Assembly (NCBI RefSeq): GCF_003945385.1
Contig: NZ_AP018920.1
Span: forward strand, 5,642,001 to 5,706,000
Length of the DNA stretch: 64,000 bases
Direction: 5' to 3'
From: Pseudonocardia autotrophica
GTDB taxonomy: Bacteria; Actinomycetota; Actinomycetes; Mycobacteriales; Pseudonocardiaceae
The notes under the pieces: model-generated
What the model saw: only the letters and a program-made list of their open reading frames with translations
What the model was told of the DNA's origin: nothing
Databases searched by the model: none
Position numbers and translations under genes: made by a program
Part shown: one piece after another, positions 1-10,868 of the stretch
Layout: the number at the start of each line of letters is the position of its first letter
Numbering within the stretch: position 1 is the stretch's first letter

Positions 1-161
1 TGCGCCGTTCGCGTTCGGCGGAAACCCACACGGGGTGGCGCACGGCCGTTCCGGTGGTCCGCGCACCCCATCACAGGACCTCCGCGGGCCGGGCCGGGGC
101 CGCCCCGGTCCGCCCGTTCGGGTGACTCGCGACCGGCGTCCCCGGCCGGCCCGCACAGCGG

Positions 162-926
162 TCATCCGCGCGAGGTCCACCGCCAGCGTGCGGCGGCGCC
201 GAGCACCGCGACCACGATCCACCCCAGCAGCAGCACCGGGCCGAGGACGGTCGAGGAGATGCCACCGACGGCCGCGCCGGGCACCCCGGTCCAGGCGGTC
301 ACGAGCAGATCGGCGACCGGGGTGCCGGGGACCAGCAGCAGGGCCCCGCGCAGCGGCCCGTCGACCCCGGTGGCCAGCAGGTTCGCCGCGACCGATGTGC
401 TGATCACCAGCGGTAGCACCGTGAACTGGACGCTCTCGGCACCGGAGCTGAACGTGCTGGTCAGCGCCCCGACCACCACGCAGAACGCGCCACCGAGCAC
501 CAGCGGGGCCACCAGCAGCAGCGGTTGCGCCGGCGGCGGGGCTCCGAGTGCGATGAACACCCCGAGCACCAGCAGCGTCTGCAGCGCACCCACCACGAAC
601 AGCGGTGTTCCGGTCGCCGCGACGATCCCCGGCCCGGTCAGCTCGGTGGTCCGCAGCCGGGACAGCGCACCCGACTCGCGGCGCATCGTGAACACCGTCG
701 CTGCGGTCGTGTAGACCGAGAGCAGCATCCCGACCAGCCCGGCGATGCCGGCGAGCATCCCCCAGCCCTCCGGTCCCTCGGGCGCCACCACGACCGCGAA
801 GAACACCATCATCAGCGGCCCCGCGAGCAGGCTCAGCAGCACGGTGCGGCGGCGCAACAGCATCCGCGCCTCCACCGCGGCCAGCCGCCACCACCGGCCG
901 CCGCGCTGCCGCGTCGGCGCGCTCAT
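162..926 (-). CDS. ABC-2 type transporter permease
   Basis: Predicted 254-residue membrane subunit of an ABC exporter. After a short basic N-terminus (MSAPTRQRGGRWWRL) there are about six hydrophobic segments, including VLLSLLAGPLMMVFFAVVV, a central pair, and a C-terminal segment near LLGWIVVAVLGAAARW, followed by RWRWTSRG. This is the usual ABC-2 permease pattern and length. The ATG at 926 overlaps the TGA of the upstream ATPase gene (ATGA), so the two are translationally coupled. A longer open frame exists upstream but runs antiparallel in codon phase to the ATPase gene, so I reject it. Substrate is unknown. The divergent DesK/DesR-type pair next door suggests stress- or antibiotic-responsive export (inference). 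Confidence 0.88.
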   Translation of the reverse strand: MSAPTRQRGGRWWRLAAVEARMLLRRRTVLLSLLAGPLMMVFFAVVVAPEGPEGWGMLAGIAGLVGMLLSVYTTAATVFTMRRESGALSRLRTTELTGPGIVAATGTPLFVVGALQTLLVLGVFIALGAPPPAQPLLLVAPLVLGGAFCVVVGALTSTFSSGAESVQFTVLPLVISTSVAANLLATGVDGPLRGALLLVPGTPVADLLVTAWTGVPGAAVGGISSTVLGPVLLLGWIVVAVLGAAARWRWTSRG

Positions 927-1873
927 CGGGCCGCCCCCATCGGGTCGGCCACGTCGATCCCGCCGCTGACGGCGCGGAACACCTCGTCCAATCCGGCCTC
1001 GGTGGCGCGCAGCCGGTGCAGCCGGACTCCGGCCTCCAGCGCCCAGCCGGTCAGCGTGTACGTCGCGCGGGTCAGGTCCTCGGCCTCCAGCCGCAGCGTG
1101 GTGCGGCCCTGCCCGGCCGGCGCGGTGCTCAGGCCCGGCATCCGCGGCGGCGGCACCCCCGGGTCCAGCTCGGCGGTGACGGCGGCGGGCCGGCTGGCCA
1201 GCACCGCCTCCAGCGTCCCGGCGACGGCGACCCGGCCGGCGTGCATGATCGCCAGCCGGTCGGCGAGCGCCTCCACCTCCTCCAGGTAGTGCGTGGTCAG
1301 GACGACCGCGGCGCCGCCGGCACGCATCCGCCGGACCATCGACCACAGCACCCGGCGCGACTCCGGGTCCAGACCGGTGGTGGGCTCGTCCATGATCACC
1401 AGTTCGGGTCCGCCCCAGGTGGCGGTGGCGATGTCGAGCCGGCGCCGCTCACCACCGGAGAGTTTCCCGACGGCCACGTCCCGCCGGTGGGCGAGATCGA
1501 CCCGGGAGATGCAGTCGTCGACGTCGTCGGTGCGGCTGGAGAGCGCGGCCGTCATCCGGACGGTCTCGGCGACGGTCAGCTCGGCCAGGAACCCGGCCTG
1601 CTGCAGGACGGCGCCGGTCCGGCGGCGGACGGCACGCCCCGCCGTGACCGGGTCGAGCCCGAACAGCCGGACCGTGCCGGTGCCGGGCCTGCGGAACCCC
1701 TGGACCAGCTCCAGCGTCGTCGTCTTGCCCGCGCCGTTGGTCCCCAGCAGCCCGAAGACCTCTCCGGCGTGCACGACCAGGTCGACGCCGTCGACCGCGA
1801 CGGTCCCGCCGTAGCGGAAACCGAGGTCGTGCACCTCGATCACCGGCTCGCCGGGGGTGCCCCGACCCCTCAC
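923..1873 (-). CDS. ABC transporter ATP-binding protein
   Basis: Energising subunit (316 residues) of the ABC-2 exporter. Walker A is GTNGAGKTT near residue 40, the signature is LSGGERRRL, Walker B is LVIMDEPTTGLDPE, and the H-loop is TTHYLEE. The C-terminal 80 residues form the extension common in DrrA/CcmA-like exporters of drugs or lipids. The open frame extends to 2050, but I choose the GTG at 1873 because a strong GGAGGT site lies about 6 bases upstream and homology begins immediately (VIEVHDLGFRYGG). The extra residues of the longer frame are low-complexity and overlap the divergent promoter region. It is coupled to the permease through ATGA. Confidence 0.88.
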   Translation of the reverse strand: MRGRGTPGEPVIEVHDLGFRYGGTVAVDGVDLVVHAGEVFGLLGTNGAGKTTTLELVQGFRRPGTGTVRLFGLDPVTAGRAVRRRTGAVLQQAGFLAELTVAETVRMTAALSSRTDDVDDCISRVDLAHRRDVAVGKLSGGERRRLDIATATWGGPELVIMDEPTTGLDPESRRVLWSMVRRMRAGGAAVVLTTHYLEEVEALADRLAIMHAGRVAVAGTLEAVLASRPAAVTAELDPGVPPPRMPGLSTAPAGQGRTTLRLEAEDLTRATYTLTGWALEAGVRLHRLRATEAGLDEVFRAVSGGIDVADPMGAAR

Positions 1874-2043
1874 CGGGGCACCTCCACGTCGCCTGCGGCC
1901 GGCCCGAGCCGGTGCGTGTCGATCGGTGTCTGCATCGTGGTCCTCCCCCGGTCCTGTGCTGCCCGTCGAGGATCTCCGCCCCGGGGAGGGGGTCAGTAGG
2001 GTCGGAACCGCACGGGCGGGCATGGGTTCGGCGGGGGCGTGGG

Positions 2044-3318
2044 ATGACATCTGTCAGACGAGCTGTGGGCGGGAGCGGCACCGGGTCGGTGGGTGGGCTC
2101 CGGGCCGCGCGCGCCTATCTGCACTCCGGCCTCATCGGGACGGCGGTGCTGTTCACCGGCATGCCTGCGCTGATCCTTCTCGACGCCACCTGGCCACATC
2201 CCGTCGCGAGCCTGCCGTCGCTGGTGCTGCTGCTCGTGATCATCGCGGTGACGGGCTCGCATCTGGCACTCGTCCGGGCCGAGGGCCCACCGCCCACGCC
2301 GGCACGTCAGGCGATCGCCGCCGCCGCGCTGCTCGCCGGTCTCGGCGGCCTGCTGCTGGTGGCGCGCGAGGCGCCGCAGGCCGTCGGGCTGTGGTTCCTG
2401 GTGCCCGGGGTCGCGCTGTCGGTGCTGCTGGTGGTCCGCGGCTGGCGGCGCGCCGATCTGGTCGTCGCCGGGGTGCTGGTCGTCGCGGTGGTGGTGGCGA
2501 CGGTGATCGGTCTCCCGCAGTTCGCGTCGTCCTGGCTGCGCCCGGTGCTCGCCGCGCTGTTCCTCGCCTTCCCGGCTGCGGCCGACCTGGGCCAGGTCTG
2601 GCTGATGCGGGTGCTGGACCGGCTGGAGGAGGCCCGGCGGGTGGCCGACGAGCTGGCGACCACCCGGGAACGGGTCCGGATCGCGGCCGAGCTGCACGAC
2701 GTGCAGGGGCACTCGCTGCACGCGATCGCCATGCACGCCGAGCTCACCGAGCGGCTCGTCGGCACCGATCCGGAGGCGGCCGCGCGACACGCCCGCACCG
2801 TCCGCACCCTGGCCGCCGACGCGCTCGCCGAGACCCGTGCGCTGGTCCGCGGCTACCGCGACGCCGACCTGCCGGGTGAGCTGCGCAACGCGGCGGGCCT
2901 GCTGCGCGCCGCCGGTGCCGACGCCGAGGTGGTCGGGGACGCGTCCACGGTCCCCGCGGTGCACGCCGTCCTGCTCGGGCCGGTGGTCCGGGAGGCCGCG
3001 ACCAATGTGCTCCGGCACAGCGACCCGTCCCGGGTGAGCTTCACCGTCCGGCGGGCCGGCGACCGCACCGAGCTGGACGTGCGCAACGACGGCGTCCCGG
3101 ACGGGCCGGGGATCACCGACCCGCACGGCGGCACCGGCCTGGCCGGGGTCCGCGACCGGATCCGCAAGCGGGGTGGCAACGTCGAGGCCGGGCCGGACGG
3201 CGACGGCGGGTTCCGGCTGCGGGTGGTGCTGCTCAGCGGCTCGGAGGACCTCCCCGACGACCGGGCCGGCAAGCAGGCCGGCGAGCGGACCGACGACACA
3301 GCAGGGGTGGACGCGTGA
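2044..3318 (+). CDS. Sensor histidine kinase, DesK/NarX type
   Basis: Membrane histidine kinase of 424 residues. About five to six hydrophobic segments occupy residues 25-180. A short coiled linker (LDRLEEARRVADELATTRERVR) leads to the HisKA_3 phospho-acceptor motif AELHDVQGHSLHAIAMHAE near residue 218. The HATPase part has the N-box EAATNVLRHS and the G-boxes DPHGGTGLAGVRDRI. I start at ATG 2044, where the membrane domain begins; the upstream 44 codons overlap the divergent promoter region. The end overlaps the response regulator start (GTGA at 3315-3318). Divergence from the ABC exporter suggests that it controls that exporter (inference). Confidence 0.88.
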   Translation: MTSVRRAVGGSGTGSVGGLRAARAYLHSGLIGTAVLFTGMPALILLDATWPHPVASLPSLVLLLVIIAVTGSHLALVRAEGPPPTPARQAIAAAALLAGLGGLLLVAREAPQAVGLWFLVPGVALSVLLVVRGWRRADLVVAGVLVVAVVVATVIGLPQFASSWLRPVLAALFLAFPAAADLGQVWLMRVLDRLEEARRVADELATTRERVRIAAELHDVQGHSLHAIAMHAELTERLVGTDPEAAARHARTVRTLAADALAETRALVRGYRDADLPGELRNAAGLLRAAGADAEVVGDASTVPAVHAVLLGPVVREAATNVLRHSDPSRVSFTVRRAGDRTELDVRNDGVPDGPGITDPHGGTGLAGVRDRIRKRGGNVEAGPDGDGGFRLRVVLLSGSEDLPDDRAGKQAGERTDDTAGVDA

Positions 3319-3935
3319 GCACTGCGGACCGGATGCCGATCCGGCTGCTCGTGGCCGACGACGAGGAGATGACCCGCACCGCGCTGGTCGCCCTGCTCGA
3401 CCTGGAGGACGACATCCGGGTGGTCGCCGAGTGCGCCGACGGCGGCACCGCGGTGGACGCCGCGACCCGGGAACGACCGGACGTCGCGCTGCTCGACCTG
3501 GAGATGCCGGTGCTCGACGGGGTGGGTGTGTGCGAGAAGCTCACCGGCTCACCCACCAGGACGATCGTGGTCACCCGGCACGCCAGGCCGGGTGTGCTGC
3601 GCCGGGCGCTGGCCGCCGGCGCGTCCGGGTTCCTGCCCAAGTCGACGCCCGTCCAGCAGGTCGCCGACGTCGTCCGCCGGGTGCACGCCGGGCGGCGCTT
3701 CGTGGACCCGGACATCGCGGCGATGGCGCTGACCGAGGCCGACTGCCCGCTGACCGCCCGCGAGCTGGACGTGCTGCGCGCCGCCCGGTCCGGCGGCACG
3801 GTCGCCGACATCGCCGGTGAACTGCATCTGGCGCAGGGCACCGTCCGCAACTACCTGTCCGCGGCGATGACCACACTCGACGCGCGGACCCGGCACGAAG
3901 CCGCCCGGCGAGCCTGGGAAGAGGGCTGGATCTGA
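3315..3935 (+). CDS. LuxR/NarL-family response regulator
   Basis: DNA-binding partner of the upstream kinase, 206 residues. The receiver domain has the acidic pocket ADDEE near residue 15, the phospho-accepting Asp in LLDLEMPVLDG near residue 61, and the Lys in GFLPKST. A C-terminal HTH of LuxR type follows, with LTARELDVLRAARSGGTVADIAGELHLAQGTVRNYLS. The GTG start overlaps the kinase stop by four bases, so the pair is co-translated. The length and domain order match DesR-like regulators. The likely target is the exporter promoter in the 1874-2043 intergenic interval, but I found no clear palindrome there. Confidence 0.9.
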   Translation: MSTADRMPIRLLVADDEEMTRTALVALLDLEDDIRVVAECADGGTAVDAATRERPDVALLDLEMPVLDGVGVCEKLTGSPTRTIVVTRHARPGVLRRALAAGASGFLPKSTPVQQVADVVRRVHAGRRFVDPDIAAMALTEADCPLTARELDVLRAARSGGTVADIAGELHLAQGTVRNYLSAAMTTLDARTRHEAARRAWEEGWI

Positions 3936-3951
3936 CCGCGTTGGCACCGAT

Positions 3952-4968
3952 GTGCCCACCTCCGCGGAGCCGTTGCGCCGGCTCGGTTTCCTCACGATCG
4001 GTTCCTTCGACGCCGACGACCCGGGTCCCGGCCACGAGGCCACGCTCGAAGTGATCGCGCTGGGCGAGCAGCTGGGGTTCGACAGCGCGTTCGTCCGGCA
4101 CCGGCACCTGCAGCACGGGATCTCCTCGCCGGTCGCGGTGCTCGCCGCGGCGACCCAGCGGACGTCGCGGATCGAGCTCGGCACCGCGGTCATCCCGCTG
4201 GGCTGGGAGAACCCGCTACGGCTCGCCGAGGACCTGGCGACCGTGGACGTACTCTCCGGCGGCCGGCTCCAGCCCGGCATCAGCGTCGGCCCGCCGATGC
4301 AGTGGGAGCACGTGCGGGACGCGCTGTACCCGGACACCGCGGACCGGGAGGACTTCGGACGCGATCGGGTCTCACGGCTGCTGCGGTTCGTCCGCGGCGA
4401 GCAGGCGAGCTCGTTCTCCGGGACGGTCGGGATCGAGACGTTCTCCGAGCGGGTGCAGCCGCACTCCCCAGGCCTGATCGACCGGATGTGGTACGGCGCG
4501 GCGAGCGACAGCTCCGCGACCTGGGCCGGTGAGCAGGGTCTGAACCTGCTGACCAGCAGCGTCGTCCGCGCCCCCGAGTCCGGCGAGACCGACTTCGCGA
4601 CGATCCAGCGGCAGCAGATCCTCGCCTACCGCGCCGCGCACCCGGCGGGCCGCGTCTCGCAGGGCCTCGTGGTGGTGCCGACCGACTCCGCGACGGCCGA
4701 GCAGCGCGCCCGCTACACCGAGTACGCCGGGGCCCGCGATGTGCGGGTCGGGATCCCGCAGGGCCCGGCGGGCCTGCTGTTCGCCAAGGACCTGATCGGG
4801 ACCTCGGACGAGATCGCCACGGCGCTGTACGCGCACGCCGCGTTCCGGGAGGTGGACGAGGTCGTCTTCGCGCTGCCGTTCGGCTTCCCGCCGGAGGACT
4901 ACCTGCAGATCCTCACCGACATGGCGACGAAGCTGGGCCCGGCACTGGGCTGGACAGCGGGGACCTGA
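3952..4968 (+). CDS. LLM class flavin-dependent oxidoreductase
   Basis: Bacterial luciferase-like (TIM barrel) protein of 338 residues, expected to use reduced FMN or F420. Family features are the early strand RLGFLTIGSFD, the LGEQLGFDSAFVRHRH helix, the LGTAVIPLGWENPLRLAEDLATVDVLSGGRLQPGISVG core, and a C-terminal EVDEVVFALPFGF. The start is GTG 3952, 17 bases after the response regulator stop, so it may belong to the same transcript. An ATG two bases upstream is out of frame. The substrate cannot be inferred from context. Confidence 0.82.
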   Translation: MPTSAEPLRRLGFLTIGSFDADDPGPGHEATLEVIALGEQLGFDSAFVRHRHLQHGISSPVAVLAAATQRTSRIELGTAVIPLGWENPLRLAEDLATVDVLSGGRLQPGISVGPPMQWEHVRDALYPDTADREDFGRDRVSRLLRFVRGEQASSFSGTVGIETFSERVQPHSPGLIDRMWYGAASDSSATWAGEQGLNLLTSSVVRAPESGETDFATIQRQQILAYRAAHPAGRVSQGLVVVPTDSATAEQRARYTEYAGARDVRVGIPQGPAGLLFAKDLIGTSDEIATALYAHAAFREVDEVVFALPFGFPPEDYLQILTDMATKLGPALGWTAGT

Positions 4969-4983
4969 GCGGGCGGGCGGGTG

Positions 4984-5271
4984 CTACCGCCCCGCCCCGC
5001 ACGGTTCCGGGGCGCTCCGCTGCGCCACCAGCGCCCGGCGCGCGCGCAGCCGCCCCGGGACCTCGATCAGCACGGCCAGCCCGGCGACGACCGGGACGAG
5101 CCCCGGCCCGAGCGTCATGCTGGCCGACGGCGGCCCGGTGACCACCGACTCGACGGCGACCACGCCCGGCACCGCCATCGAGATCCCGGTCACGAACGCG
5201 ATCACGAACATCAACATCAACGCCACCACGACCCCCGTCGCGGACAGCAGCAACGTCCTCAGCAGCCACAT
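4984..5271 (-). CDS. Small hypothetical membrane protein
   Basis: Unrecognised 95-residue protein with two hydrophobic segments: residues 1-35 (LLLSATGVVVALMLMFVIAFVTG) and about 60-78 (GPGLVPVVAGLAVLIEV). It ends in an Arg-rich cytoplasmic tail containing LRARRALVAQR. The ATG at 5271 is preceded by GGGGGA at a 6-base spacing. An upstream in-frame ATG at 5286 and a longer start at 5316 lack an equally good site. It converges with the flavin oxidoreductase gene across a short GC-rich, hairpin-forming gap. No function is assigned. Confidence 0.6.
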   Translation of the reverse strand: MWLLRTLLLSATGVVVALMLMFVIAFVTGISMAVPGVVAVESVVTGPPSASMTLGPGLVPVVAGLAVLIEVPGRLRARRALVAQRSAPEPCGAGR

Positions 5272-5361
5272 CGCGCATCCCCCCATCCCCGTGCGCGGGC
5301 GAACACGATCCCACACCGCGGCGCGGACCGCACCGCCGTTCGGCGGCGCGGTCGACGGAGA

Positions 5362-6972
5362 TCAGCCGTCGAAGGAGATCAGCCGGATCGTGCGGGCCCC
5401 GACGGAGGCACCGATCGGCTCCAGCACCGCCGGGTCGATGTGCCGGTCGACCCGCAGCAGCATGACCGCGTCGGTGCCCTCGGTGGTCTGCGAGATCTGG
5501 GCGGCCTCGATGTTCACCGCGGCCTCCCCGAGCAGCGAGCCGACCCGGCCCATCACCCCGGGCCGGTCGGCGTACTCCAGCAGCACGACCTCGCCCTCGG
5601 CGCGCAGGTCGAAGTGCCGCCCGTTGATCTCGACCAGCTTCTGCACCTCGGCCCGCCCGGTCAGCGTGCCGGAGACGGTGATCGACTCACCGTCGGGCAT
5701 GGCGCCGCGCAGCTGCACCACCGAGCGGTGGTTCGCGCTCTCCGGGGTGGTGGTCACCTCGACCGAGACACCGCGGTCCTCGGCCAGCTGCGGCACGTTG
5801 ACGAACGTGACCTGGTCCTCCACGACGTGTGTGAACACCCCGCGCAGCGCGGCCAGCGCCAGCACCGAGACCTCGTCACCGGCCAACTCGCCCGCGACGT
5901 CGACGGTGACCGAGGTCGGGGTCCGCCCGGCGACGGCGTGCAGCGTGGTGCCCAGCTTCTGCACCAGCGGCAGCCACGGCCGGACCTCCTCGCCGACGGT
6001 GCCGTGGACCTGCACGTTCACCGCGTCCGGCACGAACTCGCCGGCCAGCGCGAGCTGCACCGAGCGTGCGACGTCGGTGCCGGCGCGGTCCTGTGCCTCG
6101 GCGGTGGAGGCACCCAGGTGCGGGGTGGCGACGACGTTCTCCAGCTCGAACAGCGGGCTGGAGGTGGTCGGCTCGCTGATGTAGACGTCGACCCCGGCCC
6201 CCCCGACGTGACCGGACCGGACCGCCTCGGCGAGCGCGTCCTCGTCGACCAGGCCGCCGCGGGCGGCGTTCACCACGATCACCCCGGGCTTGGTGATCGC
6301 GAGCTGGTCCTTGCCGATCAGGCCCTGGGTCTCCGGGGTCTTCGGCAGGTGGATCGAGATCATGTCCGCGGTGCGGAGCAGCTCGTCGAGCTCCAGCAGC
6401 TCGATGCCGAGCTGGGCGGCCCGCGACGGTGCGATGTAGGGGTCGTAGGCGACCAGCCGGGTGCCGAACGCGGCCAGCCGCTGCGCGACCAGCTGGCCGA
6501 TCTTGCCGAGCCCGACGATGCCGGCGACCTTGCCGTTCAGCTCGACGCCGCCGTAGGCGGACCGCTTCCACTGCCCCTTGCGCAGCGCGGCGTCGGCAGC
6601 CGGGATGTGCCGGGCCGTGGCCAGCAGCAGCGCCACCGCGTGCTCGGCGGCCGAGACGATGTTCGAGGTCGGCGCGTTCACGACGAGGACGCCGCGCGCC
6701 GTCGCCGCCGGGACGTCGACGTTGTCCAGGCCGACCCCGGCCCGGGCGACGACCTTCAACCGCGTCGAGGCGGCGAGCACCTCGGCATCCACCTGGGTCG
6801 CGGAGCGGACCAGCAGCGCGTCGGCGTCGGCGATCTCCTTCAGCAACGCCGGGCGGTCGGTGCCGTCGACGTGGCGGATCTCGACGTCGGTTCCCAGCAG
6901 CTCGACCGCGGACGGCGCGAGCTTCTCGGCGAGCAGGACGACGGGACGGTTCTGGGTGGCGACGGTGCTCAC
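5362..6972 (-). CDS. serA: D-3-phosphoglycerate dehydrogenase
   Basis: First committed step of serine biosynthesis: oxidises 3-phosphoglycerate to 3-phosphohydroxypyruvate with NAD+. The 536-residue length is the long actinobacterial form. The substrate-binding N-terminus is followed by the Rossmann motif VGLGKIGQLVAQRL, catalytic Arg in VNAARGGLVDEDAL, and His in VATPHLGAST. Then come the intervening (ASB) domain around DAVNVQVHGTVGEEVRPWL and a C-terminal ACT domain (VVLLEYADRPGVMGRVGSLL) expected to bind serine as feedback inhibitor. The start is GTG (VSTVATQNRP) with GGGGGAG upstream. The position downstream of ilvC matches the mycobacterial order Rv3001c-Rv2996c. Confidence 0.95.
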   Translation of the reverse strand: MSTVATQNRPVVLLAEKLAPSAVELLGTDVEIRHVDGTDRPALLKEIADADALLVRSATQVDAEVLAASTRLKVVARAGVGLDNVDVPAATARGVLVVNAPTSNIVSAAEHAVALLLATARHIPAADAALRKGQWKRSAYGGVELNGKVAGIVGLGKIGQLVAQRLAAFGTRLVAYDPYIAPSRAAQLGIELLELDELLRTADMISIHLPKTPETQGLIGKDQLAITKPGVIVVNAARGGLVDEDALAEAVRSGHVGGAGVDVYISEPTTSSPLFELENVVATPHLGASTAEAQDRAGTDVARSVQLALAGEFVPDAVNVQVHGTVGEEVRPWLPLVQKLGTTLHAVAGRTPTSVTVDVAGELAGDEVSVLALAALRGVFTHVVEDQVTFVNVPQLAEDRGVSVEVTTTPESANHRSVVQLRGAMPDGESITVSGTLTGRAEVQKLVEINGRHFDLRAEGEVVLLEYADRPGVMGRVGSLLGEAAVNIEAAQISQTTEGTDAVMLLRVDRHIDPAVLEPIGASVGARTIRLISFDG

Positions 6973-7110
6973 GGTGTGAAGGTGCTCCCCCGGGTCGGGT
7001 CGTACGGTGCCTGGCCGCGACCCATCCTAGGGGCGGGTGGGCCCGCCCGGCGGAACTACGTGAGCGGGGTCGTACCGGTGATCCACTCCGGGCCGCGGCC
7101 GAAATGGACG

Positions 7111-7143
7111 GAACCCCCGCCCGATGGTGACGGGCGGGGGTTC
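7111..7143 (-). terminator. Rho-independent-type hairpin after ilvC
   Basis: Perfect 13-bp inverted repeat, GAACCCCCGCCCG, with a 7-base loop, lying between the end of ilvC and the start of serA. No U-tract follows, as is common in actinobacteria. It probably ends the ilvBNC transcript. Confidence 0.75.
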
Positions 7144-7187
7144 CGCATGCCTGATCCCGAGTGGGTGCGCCCGGGCCCCAGGCGGGC

Positions 7188-7205
7188 GCGGACCGTACGG
7201 TCCGC
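7188..7205. repeat. 18-bp perfect palindrome
   Basis: GCGGACCGTACGGTCCGC is a perfect palindrome without a loop, 65 bases past the ilvC stop codon and 45 bases before the 7111 hairpin. A second arm pair (GCGCCCG...CGGGCGC) lies just to its left. It could be a processing or termination element or an operator for serA. Its role is unknown. Confidence 0.5.
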
Positions 7206-7270
7206 GGGCTCTCATCCTGCCGGAGCGCTCCAGCGGTGGATCACGCGGAGGTTCGTTCGGCAGGCTTCGC

Positions 7271-8320
<1,050 letters not shown>

Positions 8321-8830
8321 CTAGCGGACGGGGGCCGCGGTGATGGAGCGGGGGCCGCGGCCCACCGCGACCATCCCGGACTTGACCATCTCGCGGATTC
8401 CGTAGGGCTCCAGCATCCGGAGCAGCGCGCCGAGCTTGTCGGCGGTGCCGGTGGCCTCGACCGTGACGGCCTCCGGGGACACGTCGACGACCTTGGCCCG
8501 GAACAGCTGCACGGTCTCCAGCACCTGGCTGCGCACGGTGGCGTCGGCCCGGACCTTGACCAGCAGCAGCTCGCGCTGGACCGAGGCGTCCGGCTCCAGC
8601 TCGACGATCTTGATCACGTGCACGAGCTTGTTCAGCTGCTTGGTGACCTGCTCCATCGGGAGCTCGTCGACCTCGACCACGATCGTCATCCGGGAGATGT
8701 CCGGGTGCTCGGTCGGGCCGACGGCGAGGGAGTTGATGTTGAAGCCGCGGCGGGAGAAGAGACCGGAGACCCTGGCCAGGACACCGGGCTTGTCCTCGAC
8801 GAGGACGGAGAGGGTGTGCAGCTCGCTCAC
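8321..8830 (-). CDS. ilvN: Acetolactate synthase regulatory subunit
   Basis: Small subunit (169 residues) that activates the IlvB catalytic subunit and confers valine feedback control. The N-terminal ACT domain begins at once ([35 protein letters not shown]). The second half is the ALS_ss_C domain ([34 protein letters not shown]). The GTG start at 8830 overlaps the ilvB stop (GTGA), so subunit stoichiometry is probably set by translational coupling. A longer frame upstream only mirrors ilvB and is rejected. Confidence 0.95.
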   Translation of the reverse strand: MSELHTLSVLVEDKPGVLARVSGLFSRRGFNINSLAVGPTEHPDISRMTIVVEVDELPMEQVTKQLNKLVHVIKIVELEPDASVQRELLLVKVRADATVRSQVLETVQLFRAKVVDVSPEAVTVEATGTADKLGALLRMLEPYGIREMVKSGMVAVGRGPRSITAAPVR

Positions 8831-10821
8831 TGGTCGTTCCCCGCTTCGGACAGCGCCTTCTCGGTGTCGATGCTCGCTCCGCCTGCGCTGCGCGAGGTCA
8901 CGTCGGCGACCTCGTCGACCGACGCCGCGAGTTCGTCGTGCTCGAACTCGGGCCGGATGTCGCGGGCGACCTTGATCTCGTCGTTGCTGGTGCCCGCGGC
9001 GACCATCGGCCAGACCTGGGCGTCGGCACCGACCACGAACTCGACCACGACCGGCCGGTCGTTGATCTCCATGGCCTGGTGGATGACCCGGTCGACGTCT
9101 TCCTTCGACTCGACCCGCAGCCCCTCGCAGCCCATCGCCTGCGCGAGCATCGGGAAGTCCGGGATGCGCAGCTTGTGGGTGTTGAGGTCGGTGTTCGAGT
9201 AACGCTCGCCGTAGAACAGGTTCTGCCACTGGCGGACCATGCCCAGGTTGCCGTTGTTGATCACGGCGACCTTGATCGGGATGCCCTCGATGGCGCAGGT
9301 GGCGAGCTCCTGGTTGGTCATCTGGAAGCAGCCGTCGCCGTCGATGCACCACACGACGGTGTCCGGCTCGCCGACCTTGGCGCCCATCGCGGCCGGGACC
9401 GCGTAGCCCATGGTCCCGAGCCCACCGGAGTTCAGCCAGGTCCGCGGCTTCTCGTAGCGGACGAACTGGGCGGCCCACATCTGGTGCTGGCCGACGCCTG
9501 CGGTGTAGATCGCGTCCGGTCCGGCGATGGCGCCGATCCGCTCGATCACGTACTCCGGCGACAGCGCACCGTCGGCCGGCTCGGTCCAGCCGAGCGGGTA
9601 CCGGTCGCGCAGCCCGCCCACCTGCTTCCACCAGGCACTCAGGTCTGGCTCGCCGTGCTGGGCGCGATCAGCCCGCACCGCCTCGATCAGCTCGGTCAGG
9701 ACCTCCTTGCAGTCCCCGACGATGGGCACGTCGGCCCGTCGGTTCTTGGAGATCTCGGCCGGGTCGATGTCGGCGTGCACGATCTTCGCATCCGGCGCGA
9801 AGCTCTCCAGCTTGCCGGTGACCCGGTCGTCGAACCGGGCCCCGAGTGCGACCAGCAGGTCCGAGCGCTGCATCGACGCGACCGCGGCAACGGTCCCGTG
9901 CATGCCCGGCATGCCCAGGTGCTGCGGGTGGCTGTCCGGGAAGACGCCGCGGGCCATCAGGGTGGTGACGACCGGTGCGCCGGTCAGCTCCGCCAGCTCC
10001 TTCAGCTCCGCCGACGCCTCCGCCTTGAGCACGCCGCCGCCGACATAGAGCACCGGCTTACGGGACTCACGGATGAGCCGGGCGGCCTCGCGGATCTGTT
10101 TGCCGTGCGGCCGGGTCGTCGGCCGGTAGCCGGGCAGTGCCAGCTCCGGGGGCCAGGAGAACGTGGTCTGCTCCTGCAGCACGTCCTTCGGGATGTCCAC
10201 CAGGACCGGACCGGGCCGGCCGGTGGACGCCAGGTGGAAGGCCTCGGCGATCGCGCGCGGGATCTCCGTCGCGTCGGTCACCAGCATGTTGTGCTTGGTC
10301 ACCGGCAGGGTGATGCCGGTGATGTCGGCCTCCTGGAAGGCGTCGGTGCCGATCAGCGGCCGGGTCTGCTGACCCGTGATCGCCACCAGCGGCACCGAGT
10401 CCATGTGGGCGTCCGCGATCGGGGTGACCAGGTTCGTGGCCCCCGGACCGGACGTCGCCATGCAGACCCCGACCTTGCCGGTGGCCTGCGCGTAGCCGGT
10501 CGCGGCGTGCCCGGCACCCTGCTCGTGCCGGACCAGGATGTGGCGCACCCGCGTCGAGTCGAGCAACGGATCGTAGGCCGGGAGGATCGTCCCGCCCGGA
10601 AGACCGAAGACCACCTCGCAGCCGATCTCCTCGAGCGACCGCACCAGGGACTTGGCGCCGGTCATGGGCTCGTCGACGATCCGCGGGCCGGGCACCGTGG
10701 TGTCCGGGGTCCCCGAGCCGTAGCTGCGGGATGTCGGCTCGGTGCGCGGCACGGTGGACCGGCCCGGCGGCGGGCCCGGCTTCGGGCCGGACGCGCCGGA
10801 CTTGGAGTGGGCGGTGGTCAT
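8827..10821 (-). CDS. ilvB: Acetolactate synthase catalytic subunit
   Basis: Thiamine-diphosphate enzyme condensing pyruvate with pyruvate or 2-oxobutyrate. It has 664 residues, with about 50 extra low-complexity Pro/Ser/Thr/Gly-rich residues at the N-terminus before homology begins ([25 protein letters not shown]). The catalytic Glu lies in [15 protein letters not shown] near residue 100. The TPP/Mg motif runs from [13 protein letters not shown] to [10 protein letters not shown] near residues 490-520. Because homology starts at [10 protein letters not shown], an internal start cannot be excluded. Transcription is preceded by an attenuator and leader peptide (10869-10992). Confidence 0.96.
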   Translation of the reverse strand: MTTAHSKSGASGPKPGPPPGRSTVPRTEPTSRSYGSGTPDTTVPGPRIVDEPMTGAKSLVRSLEEIGCEVVFGLPGGTILPAYDPLLDSTRVRHILVRHEQGAGHAATGYAQATGKVGVCMATSGPGATNLVTPIADAHMDSVPLVAITGQQTRPLIGTDAFQEADITGITLPVTKHNMLVTDATEIPRAIAEAFHLASTGRPGPVLVDIPKDVLQEQTTFSWPPELALPGYRPTTRPHGKQIREAARLIRESRKPVLYVGGGVLKAEASAELKELAELTGAPVVTTLMARGVFPDSHPQHLGMPGMHGTVAAVASMQRSDLLVALGARFDDRVTGKLESFAPDAKIVHADIDPAEISKNRRADVPIVGDCKEVLTELIEAVRADRAQHGEPDLSAWWKQVGGLRDRYPLGWTEPADGALSPEYVIERIGAIAGPDAIYTAGVGQHQMWAAQFVRYEKPRTWLNSGGLGTMGYAVPAAMGAKVGEPDTVVWCIDGDGCFQMTNQELATCAIEGIPIKVAVINNGNLGMVRQWQNLFYGERYSNTDLNTHKLRIPDFPMLAQAMGCEGLRVESKEDVDRVIHQAMEINDRPVVVEFVVGADAQVWPMVAAGTSNDEIKVARDIRPEFEHDELAASVDEVADVTSRSAGGASIDTEKALSEAGNDQ

Positions 10822-10868
10822 CTGGGTCTGCCTCGCTGGAGATCGTTGTCGATCAGATGCCGGACATG

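Noticed and set aside
1874..2050. N-terminal extension of the ABC ATPase
   Set aside because: A GGAGGT site at the proper distance from GTG 1873 and the onset of homology favour the shorter protein.
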